Source: Nocardioides sp. AX2bis
GTDB taxonomy: Bacteria > Actinomycetota > Actinomycetes > Propionibacteriales > Nocardioidaceae
Direction of reading: 5' to 3'
Assembly: GCF_902506435.1 (NCBI RefSeq)
Contig: NZ_LR733215.1
Location: forward strand, 3,515,696-3,579,695
Length of the DNA stretch: 64,000 bases
In this document: in pieces, positions 25,083-35,598 of the stretch
How the letters are laid out: each line of letters begins with the position of its first letter
Position numbering within the stretch: the first letter of the stretch is position 1
Position numbers and translations under genes: made by a program
Notes under the pieces: generated by a model
The model's input: only the letters and a program-made list of their open reading frames with translations
Database searches by the model: none
What the model was told of the DNA's origin: nothing

Positions 25083-25718
25083 ATGCGCCTCGACCATGTC
25101 TCGTACGCAGCTGGACCCGATGGCCTGGAGGCCACGGCGGACCGCATCGGCGACCTGCTGGGCGCCACGTTCCTCGACGGCGGGATCCACCCCCGCTTCG
25201 GCACGCGCAACATGGTGCTGCCCCTGGCGGACCGCACCTACCTCGAGGTCGTCGAGGTGCTCGACCACCCGGCCTCGGACAAGGCGCCGTTCGGCCAGGC
25301 CGTCCGGGCCCGGTCCGTGCTCGGCGGCGGCTGGCTCGGCTGGGTCGTCGCGGTCGACGACATCTCCGAGGTCGAGGCCCGGCTGGGGCGTCCCTCGGTG
25401 GCCGGCAACCGGCACCGCCCCGACGGCGTCGAGCTGCGCTGGCACCAGATCGGCGTGAACAGCCTGATCGGCGACCCGCAGCTGCCGTTCTTCGTGTCCT
25501 GGGAGACCCCCGAGCTGCACCCCGGCGCCGAGAGCGACGGTCAGTTCTCGCTCGCCAGCCTGGAGATCGCCGGCGACCCGCAGCGCGTCAGCGAGTGGCT
25601 CGGGCAGTCGGTCGAGCAGCCGCTGGAGGACGTCAAGGTCGACTGGGTCGCCCCCCACGGCACGCCCGGCATCCTCGCCGCGGTGGTGCAGACGCCCACC
25701 GGGCTCGTCCGCATCTAG
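25083..25718 (+). CDS. VOC-family (glyoxalase-like) protein
   Basis: A 211-residue vicinal-oxygen-chelate protein. The N-terminal DHVSYAA begins the first beta-alpha-beta unit, and NMVLPLADRTYLEVVEV supplies a candidate metal-ligand glutamate. The second half includes a SWETPELHPG segment and a degenerate second unit. Many such proteins are dioxygenases, isomerases or resistance proteins; substrate is unknown. The ATG at 25083 has a CACAAT box 6 nt upstream and no ribosome binding site. The methyltransferase follows after 3 bp and is probably co-transcribed. Confidence 0.75.
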   Translation: MRLDHVSYAAGPDGLEATADRIGDLLGATFLDGGIHPRFGTRNMVLPLADRTYLEVVEVLDHPASDKAPFGQAVRARSVLGGGWLGWVVAVDDISEVEARLGRPSVAGNRHRPDGVELRWHQIGVNSLIGDPQLPFFVSWETPELHPGAESDGQFSLASLEIAGDPQRVSEWLGQSVEQPLEDVKVDWVAPHGTPGILAAVVQTPTGLVRI

Positions 25719-25721
25719 CGC

Positions 25722-26450
25722 GTGCTCCCCGGAGCGGTGCCCAGCCCGAACATCTGGCGCCACACCGACACCTACGAGCTCGAGAACCGCGCCGCCGACC
25801 CCGACGACCGGCTCTGGCAGGCGATGCGCGACGCCGTCCGGGCCGGCTCCGGCGGCGACGCGTTCGCCGGTCGCACGGTGCTCGACCTCGGCTGCGGCAC
25901 CGGCTTCCACCTGCCCCGCTTCGCCGACGAGGTCGGCCCCGACGGCAGCGTGATCGGCGTCGAGCCGCACCCGTCCCTGGTCTCGCTGGCCCGCCGCCGC
26001 GTGCGTGGCCTGCCGCGCGTCGACGTCCGCGAGGGCGTGGCCCAGGAGGTCCCGCTGCCCGACGCGAGCGTCGACGTCGTCCACGTGCGCTGGGCCTACT
26101 TCTTCGGACGCGGCTGCGAGCCCGGCCTGGTCGAGCTGGACCGGGTGCTGCGTCCCGGCGGCACGGCGCTGGTCATCGACAACGACGGCGCCCGGTCGAC
26201 CTGGGGGGCCTGGTTCCGCCGCGGCTACCCCCACCTCGACCCGCCGGAGGAGACCGAGCGGTTCTGGTCCACCCGCGGCTGGACCCGGGTCGGGGTCGAC
26301 ATGGGTTGGCGCTTCGACTCGCGCGCCGACCTGGAGGCGGTCGTGCGGATCGAGCTGCGGCCCGAGGTCGCCGACGCCGTGCTGGCCGGGCACCAGGGCC
26401 TCGAGGTGGACTACGCCGTCAACCTCTGGGTCAAGCACCGGCCGAGATGA
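25722..26450 (+). CDS. Class I SAM-dependent methyltransferase
   Basis: A 242-residue methyltransferase with the SAM-binding motif I VLDLGCGTGFH near residue 52, the acidic motif II GVEPHP, and post-I motif VLRPGGTALV. No domain tells the substrate. The start is uncertain between GTG 25722 and GTG 25737. The stop codon lies inside the first copy of the 22-bp repeat at 26442-26503, so the C-terminal PR residues are repeat-encoded. It is probably in one transcript with the VOC gene. Confidence 0.78.
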   Translation: MLPGAVPSPNIWRHTDTYELENRAADPDDRLWQAMRDAVRAGSGGDAFAGRTVLDLGCGTGFHLPRFADEVGPDGSVIGVEPHPSLVSLARRRVRGLPRVDVREGVAQEVPLPDASVDVVHVRWAYFFGRGCEPGLVELDRVLRPGGTALVIDNDGARSTWGAWFRRGYPHLDPPEETERFWSTRGWTRVGVDMGWRFDSRADLEAVVRIELRPEVADAVLAGHQGLEVDYAVNLWVKHRPR

Positions 26451-26503
26451 CGCTCGCGGACAGCCGAGATGACGGTTGCGGCGCCCCGAGATGACGGTTG
26501 CGG
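26442..26503. repeat. Tandem 22-bp repeat, locus A (three units)
   Basis: Three 18-bp cores of the form CCGAGATGACG[C/G]T[C/T]GCGG start at 26442, 26464 and 26486, separated by 4-nt linkers (ACAG, CGCC), giving an exact 22-bp period. The array sits between the methyltransferase stop and the LacI stop (convergent). The same unit recurs at 57898-57959 and, inverted, at 60044-60105. Confidence 0.9.
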
Positions 26504-27550
26504 TCAGCTGGAGCCGCGGACGCTGAGCGTCGGGACGAGCAGCAGACCGGGCTCGGGCCGCGGCTGGTGCGTCATCACGCCCTCGAGCGCGCGGACCACC
26601 TCGACGGCCACCTGCTCGAGCGGCTGGCGTACCGAGGTCAGGCCGGGCAGGACGAGCTGCGCGGCCTGGGAGTCGTCGAACCCCACGACGGCGACGTCGC
26701 GACCGGCGCTCAGACCGCGGTCGGCCAGGGTGTGGAGCACCCCGATCGCCAGGGTGTCGGAGGCGCAGACGAACGCCGTGGGGCGGGCCTCGTCCAGCAG
26801 CACGGCGCTGGCCTCGCGACCGCTGGCCACGGTGTCCTCGACCCGGGAGGCCAGCCCGCTGGTGGGCAAGCCGCGGTCGCGCAGGCCGCTGCTCCAGCCC
26901 GAGCGACGGTCCTCGCCGATGGTGGAGTCCTTGCGCCAGCCGATCCAGGCGATCCGCTCGTGACCGCGGTCGAGCAGGTGGTCGGTGGCCAGACGGGTGC
27001 CGGCGGCGCCGTCGACGTCGACCCACGGGTGCGGCGCGCCCGGGTCGTCCCAGGGTCGGCCGAAGGCGACGAACGGGGCGCCCCGCTCGTCGAGCAGCCC
27101 GGCCTGGGGGTTGCCGAGGTAGGTGTCGGTGACCACGAACGCGTCGACGGCCGTGGCCCGCAGCAGGTCGTCGTAGCCGGCCAGCGGGTCCGTGCGGTCG
27201 ACTGCGTCGAAGAGCAGCACGTGGTAGCCGGCGCCGCGGGAGGCCTCGACCAGCGAGTGCACGAAGCGGTCCATCGTGGCCTCGGCGGTGCCCTCGAGGT
27301 GCGGGCTGATCCGCAGGCCGAGCAGGTGCGAGGACCGGGTACGCAGGTTGCGCGCGGCCCGGTTGGGCAGGTAGCCCAGCTCCGCGATCGCCGCCCGCAC
27401 CCGTTCCAGGGTGTCGGGGCGCAGCAGCTCGGCGTTGTTGACCGCGTTCGAGACCGTCTGGCGGGACACCCCGGCCCGCTCGGCGACGTCGGCGAGGGTC
27501 GGCGGCGACCCGGGCAGCCTGCCCGGCACGCGCTCCGGCATCCGGCCCAC
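26504..27550 (-). CDS. LacI-family transcriptional regulator
   Basis: A 348-residue repressor. The N-terminal helix-turn-helix TLADVAERAGVSRQTVSNAVN (in short ADVAERAGVSRQTVS) is at about 18-38, followed by the hinge helix NRAARNLRTRSS and a periplasmic-binding-protein-like sensor domain (GHERIAWIG, FVCASDTLAIG, VAVVGFDDS). The GTG at 27550 has AAAGGAG upstream. No sugar transport or catabolic gene lies nearby, so it is an orphan; the effector is probably a sugar. A palindrome at 27562-27573 over its 5' region suggests autoregulation. Confidence 0.88.
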   Translation of the reverse strand: MGRMPERVPGRLPGSPPTLADVAERAGVSRQTVSNAVNNAELLRPDTLERVRAAIAELGYLPNRAARNLRTRSSHLLGLRISPHLEGTAEATMDRFVHSLVEASRGAGYHVLLFDAVDRTDPLAGYDDLLRATAVDAFVVTDTYLGNPQAGLLDERGAPFVAFGRPWDDPGAPHPWVDVDGAAGTRLATDHLLDRGHERIAWIGWRKDSTIGEDRRSGWSSGLRDRGLPTSGLASRVEDTVASGREASAVLLDEARPTAFVCASDTLAIGVLHTLADRGLSAGRDVAVVGFDDSQAAQLVLPGLTSVRQPLEQVAVEVVRALEGVMTHQPRPEPGLLLVPTLSVRGSS

Positions 27551-27561
27551 GGCGACTCCTT

Positions 27562-27573
27562 TGGATCGTTCCA
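27562..27573. promoter_or_regulatory. Candidate LacI-family operator
   Basis: TGGATCGTTCCA is palindromic at 10 of 12 positions around a central CG, the usual shape of LacI-family operators, and overlaps the ribosome binding site of the LacI gene. Confidence 0.45.
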
Positions 27574-27685
27574 GTCAGCGTACCGTCCAGGCCCGCCCGT
27601 CCCGCTCCCTCCCTGGGTGTGAACACCACCGCCCCACCACGTCGACGCCTGGGGACGGGTCGCGAGCGGTGTCGGCGCGATCGCC

Positions 27686-27691
27686 TAGGTT
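27686..27691 (+). promoter_or_regulatory. -10 box TAGGTT, leaderless start of radA
   Basis: TAGGTT ends 6 nt before the radA ATG at 27698. Confidence 0.55.
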
Positions 27692-27697
27692 GCGGGG

Positions 27698-29164
27698 ATG
27701 GCCAAGTCGAGCACCCGCGTCCGCGCCCTCTACCGCTGCAGCGAGTGCGGGTGGGAGACGGTCAAGTGGGTCGGGCGGTGCGGGGAGTGCCAGGCCTGGG
27801 GATCGGTGGCCGAGGCCGCGGCCGCGCCCGCGCGCTCGGCCGCCGCGACGCCCGTGACGACGCCGGCGGTGCCGATCGGGCAGGTCTCGGTCAGCGAGTC
27901 GGCCTTCCGCAGCAGCGGCGTCGGCGAGCTCGACCGCGTGCTCGGCGGCGGGCTGGTGCCCGGCGCCGCCATCCTGCTGGCCGGCGAGCCCGGTGTCGGC
28001 AAGTCCACGCTCCTGCTCGAGGTCGCCGCAAGCACCGCCGCGGCGACGGCCACCGGTGGCCCGCGGCGCGTCCTCTACATCACCGGCGAGGAGTCCGCCT
28101 CCCAGGTCCGGCTGCGCGCGGACCGCACGGGCGGCGTCCACGACGAGCTCTACCTGGCGGCGGAGACCGACCTGGGGGCCGTGCTGACCCACATCGAGCA
28201 GGTGCGCCCGCAGCTCATCGTGGTCGACTCCGTGCAGACCATCGCCGCGCCCGGCACCGAGGGCGTCCCCGGCGGCGTCACCCAGGTCAAGGAGGTCGCG
28301 GCGGCCCTGATCCGGGTGGCCAAGACCCGCAACATCACCACCGTGCTGGTCGGGCACGTCACCAAGGACGGCTCGATCGCGGGCCCCCGCGTGCTGGAGC
28401 ACCTCGTCGACGTCGTGCTGCACTTCGAGGGCGACCGGGAGAGCAGGTTCCGGATGGTGCGGGCGATGAAGAACCGCTTCGGCCCGGTCGACGAGGTCGG
28501 CTGCTTCGACCTGTCGTCCACCGGGATCCGCGCCGTCACCGACCCCACCGGGCTCTTCGTGGAGGACCACCACGGGCGGGTCTCGGGCACGTGCGTCGCG
28601 GTGACCATGGAGGGTCGCCGACCGCTGCTGGCCGAGGTCCAGGCGCTGGTCACCCCGTCGCCGCTCGAGCGCCCCCGTCGCACGGTCTCGGGCCTCGACG
28701 GCTCCCGGATCGCCATGGTGCTGGCGGTCCTGCAGCAGCACGCCAAGGTGATGCTGCACCACCACGACGTCTTCGCCTCCACCGTCGGCGGGGCCCGGCT
28801 CTCGGAGCCGGCCAGCGACCTCGCCGTGGCTGCGGCGATCGTCTCCGCCACCACGCTGACCCCGCCCCCGGTCGGGGTGGTCGCGATGGGCGAGATCGGG
28901 CTGGCCGGGGAGCTGCGGCGGGTGCGCGACCTCGAGCTGCGCGTGGCGGAGGCCGCCCGGCTCGGGTTCAAGATGGCCGTGGTCCCGATGGAGCCCGGCT
29001 CGCGGCGCACGCCCCGGCGCGACGCCGCCCGGATGGTCGACGGCCTGCGCGTGGTCGAGGCCCCCGACGCCGTGTCCGCCCTGCGCCTGATGGGTCTGCT
29101 CGGCACGCCCCGGCTGACGCTGACCAGCGCCGACGAGTCGATGCCGTCGCAGCGGCCCCGATGA
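27698..29164 (+). CDS. radA: DNA repair protein RadA (Sms)
   Basis: RecA-like branch-migration ATPase that processes recombination intermediates. In 488 residues, a four-cysteine zinc finger (C14, C17, C28, C31) is followed by the Walker A GEPGVGKS (96-103), the RadA-specific KNRFG motif near residue 258, and a C-terminal Lon-protease-like domain with PPPVGVVAMGEIGLAGELRR, seen as MGEIGLAGEL. It starts leaderless from TAGGTT. disA follows after 75 bp; the radA-disA pairing is widespread and functionally linked (RadA restrains DisA in other bacteria). Confidence 0.95.
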   Translation: MAKSSTRVRALYRCSECGWETVKWVGRCGECQAWGSVAEAAAAPARSAAATPVTTPAVPIGQVSVSESAFRSSGVGELDRVLGGGLVPGAAILLAGEPGVGKSTLLLEVAASTAAATATGGPRRVLYITGEESASQVRLRADRTGGVHDELYLAAETDLGAVLTHIEQVRPQLIVVDSVQTIAAPGTEGVPGGVTQVKEVAAALIRVAKTRNITTVLVGHVTKDGSIAGPRVLEHLVDVVLHFEGDRESRFRMVRAMKNRFGPVDEVGCFDLSSTGIRAVTDPTGLFVEDHHGRVSGTCVAVTMEGRRPLLAEVQALVTPSPLERPRRTVSGLDGSRIAMVLAVLQQHAKVMLHHHDVFASTVGGARLSEPASDLAVAAAIVSATTLTPPPVGVVAMGEIGLAGELRRVRDLELRVAEAARLGFKMAVVPMEPGSRRTPRRDAARMVDGLRVVEAPDAVSALRLMGLLGTPRLTLTSADESMPSQRPR

Positions 29165-29239
29165 CCCGGGGCGTGTCCTAGACTGCCGACCGGCCGGCGA
29201 CCGGACCCACCGTCGCGGCACCACGGAGGGAGCACGACC

Positions 29240-30322
29240 GTGCCCACGGACCGTCCCGACGCCGCCACCCGCCTGCGGGAGACGCTGGCACTGATCGCCC
29301 CCGGGACTCCCCTGCGCGACGGGCTCGAGCGCATCCTGCGCGGGCGCACCGGCGCCCTGATCGTCCTGGGCTCCGACGACCTGGTCCGCTCCATCGCCAC
29401 CGGCGGCTTCGAGCTGGACGTGCCCTTCACCTCCACCGGCCTGCGCGAGCTGGCCAAGATGGACGGCGCGATCATCGTCGACACCGACATCACCCGGATC
29501 CTGCGCGCCGCGGTGCACCTGATGCCCGACCACACCATCACCTCCGACGAGACCGGCACCCGCCACCGCACCGCCGACCGGGTGGCGCGCCAGACCGGCT
29601 TCCCGGTGATCTCGGTGTCGCAGTCGATGCAGATCATCGCCGCCTACGTCGACGACAACCGCTTCGTGCTCGAGGACTCCGGCCAGATCCTCTCCCGCGC
29701 CAACCAGGCCCTCGCGACGCTCGAGCGCTACAAGATGCGGCTCGACGAGGTCTCGAGCACCCTCTCGGCGCTCGAGATCGAGGACCTGGTCACGGTGCGC
29801 GACGTGGCCGTGGTCGCCCAGCGGCTGGAGATGGTCACCCGGATCGCCCGTGAGATCGAGGGCTACGTCCTCCAGCTGGGCACCGACGGCCGGCTGCTCG
29901 CCCTGCAGCTCGACGAGCTCGTCACCGGCGTCGACGTGGAGCGCGGCCTGCTGGTGCGTGACTACGTGGCCGCCACCCGCGGCGACCGGACCCCCCGCGA
30001 GCTGCTCGACGACCTCGAGGCGCTCTCCGCCACCGACCTGGTCGACCCGGCCGCGACGGCCGCCGTCCTGGGCCTCGGCGGCAGCGAGCACCTCGACGGC
30101 GCCGTCACCCCGCGCGGCTACCGGCTGCTGGCCCGCGTGCCGCGGCTCTCCCCCGCGGTCGTGGAGCGGCTGGTCGACCACTTCGGCTCGCTGCAGAAGC
30201 TCCTGTCGGCCGGTGTCGGTGACCTGCAGACCGTCGACGGCGTGGGCGAGCTGCGGGCCCGCGGCGTCCGCGAGGGCCTGTCGCGCCTGGCGGAGTCGAC
30301 GATCCTTGAGCGTTACGTCTGA
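29240..30322 (+). CDS. disA: Diadenylate cyclase DisA (DNA integrity scanning protein)
   Basis: Makes cyclic di-AMP from two ATP molecules and slows on encountering branched DNA. The 360-residue protein has the DAC domain with DGA at 75-77 and RHR at 108-110 (GTRHRTA), a linker helical domain (residues about 145-290) and a C-terminal helix-hairpin-helix DNA-binding domain containing [18 protein letters not shown], e.g. VDGVGELRA. The GTG at 29240 has GGAGGGAG upstream; a TAGACT box is near 29177. Confidence 0.95.
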   Translation: MPTDRPDAATRLRETLALIAPGTPLRDGLERILRGRTGALIVLGSDDLVRSIATGGFELDVPFTSTGLRELAKMDGAIIVDTDITRILRAAVHLMPDHTITSDETGTRHRTADRVARQTGFPVISVSQSMQIIAAYVDDNRFVLEDSGQILSRANQALATLERYKMRLDEVSSTLSALEIEDLVTVRDVAVVAQRLEMVTRIAREIEGYVLQLGTDGRLLALQLDELVTGVDVERGLLVRDYVAATRGDRTPRELLDDLEALSATDLVDPAATAAVLGLGGSEHLDGAVTPRGYRLLARVPRLSPAVVERLVDHFGSLQKLLSAGVGDLQTVDGVGELRARGVREGLSRLAESTILERYV

Positions 30323-30349
30323 CCGCCGTCCGACCCGGTCCGACCGCCG

Positions 30350-31192
30350 TCAGTCCTGGGCGGCGTCCCTGCGGTCCTGCCGCGCGGCCTTCTGCTCCTC
30401 GGCGTCGGCCTGGTCGGCCGACTCCTGCGCCTGCGCCTGGTCCGCGACGATGTCGCGGGGGTCGACCAGCTCGAACTGGACGTCGTTGGGCTCACCACCC
30501 AGCGAGGAGGCCACCACGTGGTAGTAGCCGGGTGCGGCGTACGGCGTGGTCCCCGGGCAGTCCTCGGCGGAGCGCTTGGCGTCCCAGACCAGGGACGTCG
30601 TGGTGGTGCTGTCCGCGCGGACGGTGAGCGTGGAGCGGGTCAGCCGCCCGGGGCACTGCTGGCTGGACCAGACGTCGTCGTCGCCGGAGGTGATCTTGAC
30701 CGTGAGGTGGGCCGGTCCGGTCTGCCAGGTGCACGCCTCGGTGGCCACGGTGCGCAGGTTCAGCAGCACGCTGACGTCGCTGCCGGCCACCGCCCCCTCG
30801 ACCACCGGCGTCACCACGACGTCGGCGTCGGAGCACCGGCCCTCGGGCTCGGCCAGCGGGGCGGTCGCGGCCTCGCGGGCGGCGCGCTCGGCGGCCCGCT
30901 CCGCCGCCTCCTCGGCCTCGGCGGCCGCCTCGGCCTCGGCGCGCTGCGCGTCGGCGGCGTCGACCTCGGCCTGGTCCGTGGCGCTCATCGTGGGCCCGGC
31001 GCTGGGCAGCGGCGCGTCCGGTGCCGTGGCGGCGGTGTCGTCGGCCACGGTGGTCGCCGCACCCGGCTCGTCCCCGCCGCCGCCGAGAGCGCGGAGCACC
31101 ACGACGACCAGCAGCAGGAGCACCGCCAGGACGACCAGCCGGCGCCGCCAGTAGACCCCGGGCGACAACGGGCCTCGCACCAGGGAGCTCAT
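30350..31192 (-). CDS. Membrane-anchored conserved protein of unknown function
   Basis: A 280-residue protein with one N-terminal membrane helix (RRRLVVLAVLLLLVVVVLRAL, about residues 17-37). Then come an Ala/Glu/Arg-rich predicted coiled coil (about 75-120) and an extracytoplasmic beta-rich domain with three or four cysteines (GRCSDAD, EACTWQTG, QQCPGRL, EDCPGT), and a charged, Gln/Ala-rich tail. No catalytic motif is seen. From memory, a membrane protein occupies the same slot between disA and mutY in mycobacteria (Rv3587c). The TACCGT box 6 nt upstream fixes the ATG at 31192. Confidence 0.7.
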   Translation of the reverse strand: MSSLVRGPLSPGVYWRRRLVVLAVLLLLVVVVLRALGGGGDEPGAATTVADDTAATAPDAPLPSAGPTMSATDQAEVDAADAQRAEAEAAAEAEEAAERAAERAAREAATAPLAEPEGRCSDADVVVTPVVEGAVAGSDVSVLLNLRTVATEACTWQTGPAHLTVKITSGDDDVWSSQQCPGRLTRSTLTVRADSTTTTSLVWDAKRSAEDCPGTTPYAAPGYYHVVASSLGGEPNDVQFELVDPRDIVADQAQAQESADQADAEEQKAARQDRRDAAQD

Positions 31193-31198
31193 GGGCGA

Positions 31199-31204
31199 AC
31201 GGTA
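31199..31204 (-). promoter_or_regulatory. -10 box TACCGT, leaderless start of membrane protein gene
   Basis: Minus-strand TACCGT ends 6 nt before the ATG at 31192. It is divergent from the mutY start region, where GACAAT (31247-31252) lies 7 nt before ATG 31260. Confidence 0.5.
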
Positions 31205-31259
31205 GCCAGCCCGGAGGGCGAGATCGGTGACGCCACACCGGGGGCCGACAATGGGGGCG

Positions 31260-32126
31260 ATGAACGAGCTGCACGCCCCGGTCCTGGCCTGGTACGACGC
31301 CCACGCGCGCGACCTGCCCTGGCGCGAGCCGTCGGCGTCGGCGTGGTCGGTGATGGTCTCCGAGCTGATGCTCCAGCAGACGCCGGTGGCCCGGGTCCTG
31401 CCCGTCCACGCCGCCTGGCTGGAGCGCTGGCCCACCCCTGCCGACCTCGCCGCGGAGCCGACCGGGGAGGCCGTGCGCGCGTGGGGGCGGCTGGGCTACC
31501 CGCGACGCGCCCTGCGCCTGCACGCCGCGGCGACGACGATCGTCGCCGAGCACGGCGGGGAGGTCCCGACCTCGCACGCCGTGCTGCTCACGCTCCCGGG
31601 CGTCGGCGAGTACACCGCCGCGGCGATCGCCACCTTCGCCTTCGGCCAGCGCCACGTCGTGCTGGACACCAACGTGCGTCGCGTCCTGGGCCGCGTGGTG
31701 GGCGGCGTCGAGCTGCCCGGCGCCTCGCTCACCCGGGCCGAGCGGGAGCAGGCGGCCGCGCTGCTGCCCGAGGACCCGCCCACCGCCGCGACCTGGTCGG
31801 TGGCGGTCATGGAGCTCGGTGCGCTCGTCTGCACGGCCGCCAACCCCCGCTGCCCCTCCTGCCCGGTCGCCGACCGCTGCGCGTGGGTCGCTGCTGGCCG
31901 ACCGGCCTACGACGGGCCGCCCCGCCGCGCCCAGACCTGGGCCGGCACCGACCGCCAGTGCCGTGGACGGCTGCTCGCGGTGCTCCGTGACAGCGAGGGC
32001 ACGGTGCCCCTCGCCCGCCTCGAGCAGGCCTGGGCCGACGAGCCGCAGCGCGTGCGCTGCCTGGCCGGGCTCGTCGACGACGGCCTCGCGGTCCGCCTCG
32101 ACGACGTCCGCTACGCCCTGCCCTGA
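31260..32126 (+). CDS. mutY: A/G-specific adenine DNA glycosylase
   Basis: Removes adenine mispaired with 8-oxoguanine. The 288-residue protein has the catalytic glutamate E35 (VSELMLQQT), the helix-hairpin-helix LPGVGEYTAAAI, the catalytic aspartate D136 (VLDTNVRR) and the 4Fe-4S loop C191-X6-C198-X2-C201-X5-C207. The C-terminal MutT-like domain that recognises 8-oxoG is reduced to about 60 residues, shorter than in E. coli. The ATG at 31260 is chosen by the GACAAT box 7 nt upstream; an in-frame start at 31227 is unlikely. Confidence 0.92.
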   Translation: MNELHAPVLAWYDAHARDLPWREPSASAWSVMVSELMLQQTPVARVLPVHAAWLERWPTPADLAAEPTGEAVRAWGRLGYPRRALRLHAAATTIVAEHGGEVPTSHAVLLTLPGVGEYTAAAIATFAFGQRHVVLDTNVRRVLGRVVGGVELPGASLTRAEREQAAALLPEDPPTAATWSVAVMELGALVCTAANPRCPSCPVADRCAWVAAGRPAYDGPPRRAQTWAGTDRQCRGRLLAVLRDSEGTVPLARLEQAWADEPQRVRCLAGLVDDGLAVRLDDVRYALP

Positions 32127-32135
32127 CCGGACGCA

Positions 32136-32170
32136 CCGGAGCCCCGGACCAGGACGGTCCGGGGCTCCGG
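32136..32170. terminator. Bidirectional terminator between mutY and clpC
   Basis: A perfect 15-bp stem (CCGGAGCCCCGGACC and its complement) with loop AGGAC lies 10 bp after mutY and 24 bp after clpC, which converge on it. Confidence 0.85.
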
Positions 32171-32193
32171 GGTGCTACGGGTGGTGCTGCCGG

Positions 32194-34800
<2,607 letters not shown>

Positions 34801-34869
34801 GCAGTGCTCCTCGGGGGCTTGAGGGGTGCCCGACCCGCCTGGGCTGACGGGTGGGCGTTCAGGACTATC

Positions 34870-34895
34870 AACCCCGTCCACAGCCTAGACGTTCC
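34870..34895 (-). promoter_or_regulatory. Candidate SigR/SigH-type promoter of clpC
   Basis: On the minus strand, GGAAC (34895-34891), an 18-nt spacer and GTT (34872-34870) match the redox-stress ECF consensus GGAAT-N18-19-GTT, about 70 nt before the clpC ATG. In Streptomyces and mycobacteria clpC is a target of that sigma factor class. No sigR/sigH gene is in the window. Confidence 0.45.
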
Positions 34896-34948
34896 CACCC
34901 ACGGACCAAGGGTCGTCCGCCGACAGCGAACAAGCCCGCCCCGACGCG

Positions 34949-34988
34949 CCGGACCCCCGCGCGCACCGAGGTGCGGGCGGGGGTCCGG
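34949..34988 (-). terminator. Terminator downstream of lsr2
   Basis: A 12-bp perfect stem CCGGACCCCCGC/GCGGGGGTCCGG with an inner CGCAC/GTGCG stem begins 21 bp after the lsr2 stop and isolates lsr2 from the clpC promoter. Confidence 0.8.
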
Positions 34989-35009
34989 GGTGGTGCCAGG
35001 GGTGCGTGG

Positions 35010-35348
35010 TCAGTGCGCGGCGTCGTACGCCTCGCGCACGTCGGCCGGGATGCGACCGCGGTCGGGCACCTCGTGGCCGGCCTCGCGCGCCCACTCGCGC
35101 ACGTCCTTGGCGGCGGGGCCGCCGGCGGTCGAGCCGGTGGAGGAGGCCGACCGCTTGGTCGTGCGGCGGCCGGAGCCGACCTTGCGGGCGTGGCCCACGT
35201 AGGCCGAGAGGGCCTCGCGCAGACCGGCGGCGTTCTCCTCGTTGAGGTCGATCTCGTAGCTGGTGCCGTCGAGCCCGAAGGAGACGGTCTCGGAGGCGTC
35301 ACCGCCGTCGAGGTCGTCCTCGAGAACGATGTGGACCTTCTGTGCCAT
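35010..35348 (-). CDS. lsr2: Nucleoid-associated protein Lsr2
   Basis: H-NS-like protein that bridges DNA and silences AT-rich, often horizontally acquired genes. The 112 residues contain the N-terminal oligomerisation strands (AQKVHIVLEDDLDGG), a flexible basic linker (about 55-80) and the C-terminal DNA-binding domain with the AT-minor-groove RGR motif at 97-99 (DRGRIPADV), the same numbers as in M. tuberculosis. AAGGAAA precedes the ATG. The 250-bp upstream region is unusually AT-rich for this window and holds palindromes, so autoregulation is likely. Confidence 0.94.
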   Translation of the reverse strand: MAQKVHIVLEDDLDGGDASETVSFGLDGTSYEIDLNEENAAGLREALSAYVGHARKVGSGRRTTKRSASSTGSTAGGPAAKDVREWAREAGHEVPDRGRIPADVREAYDAAH

Positions 35349-35385
35349 GGGGGTTTCCTTGCTCTCTGCTCACGGGGGTGGAGAA

Positions 35386-35401
35386 CCATCGAATTCGATG
35401 G
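35386..35401. repeat. 16-bp palindrome in the lsr2 upstream region
   Basis: CCATCGAATTCGATGG is a perfect palindrome 38 bp before the lsr2 start, within an AT-richer stretch. It may be an operator or 5' UTR hairpin. Confidence 0.5.
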
Positions 35402-35502
35402 GGCGCAATGCTTGATAAGCGCCCCGACGAAAACGAAGTTAGCACACGTTTCTTCTTGTGCACCAGAAAGCAAGATCCGTTAGCGAGGTGACCTCGGACC
35501 CC

Positions 35503-35525
35503 TTGTCCGAATTGTCCCGGACAAT
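35503..35525. promoter_or_regulatory. Three TTGTCC half-sites between coaX and lsr2
   Basis: TTGTCC at 35503-35508 is followed by ATTGTCC-C-GGACAAT (35511-35525), an exact 7-1-7 inverted repeat. The one-base centre suits protein binding better than an RNA hairpin. No regulator is assigned. Confidence 0.45.
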
Positions 35526-35598
35526 CGCGACGAAGGTCCCGACACCACCACCTCACCGATATTCGCGAGGTCGGTCCGGACGACCGACGAGAAAACGC

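Noticed and set aside
22408-25458. 1016-codon plus-strand open frame
   Set aside because: It is antisense to ppx, the TIM-barrel gene and the methyltransferase, is Arg/Gly-rich and lacks any domain; this is typical of GC-rich shadow frames.
26442-26503. CRISPR-like array
   Set aside because: The spacing between cores is only 4 nt, too short for spacers, only three units exist, and no cas genes are in the window.
31227-31259. mutY start at 31227
   Set aside because: The GACAAT box and family N-terminus both point to ATG 31260.
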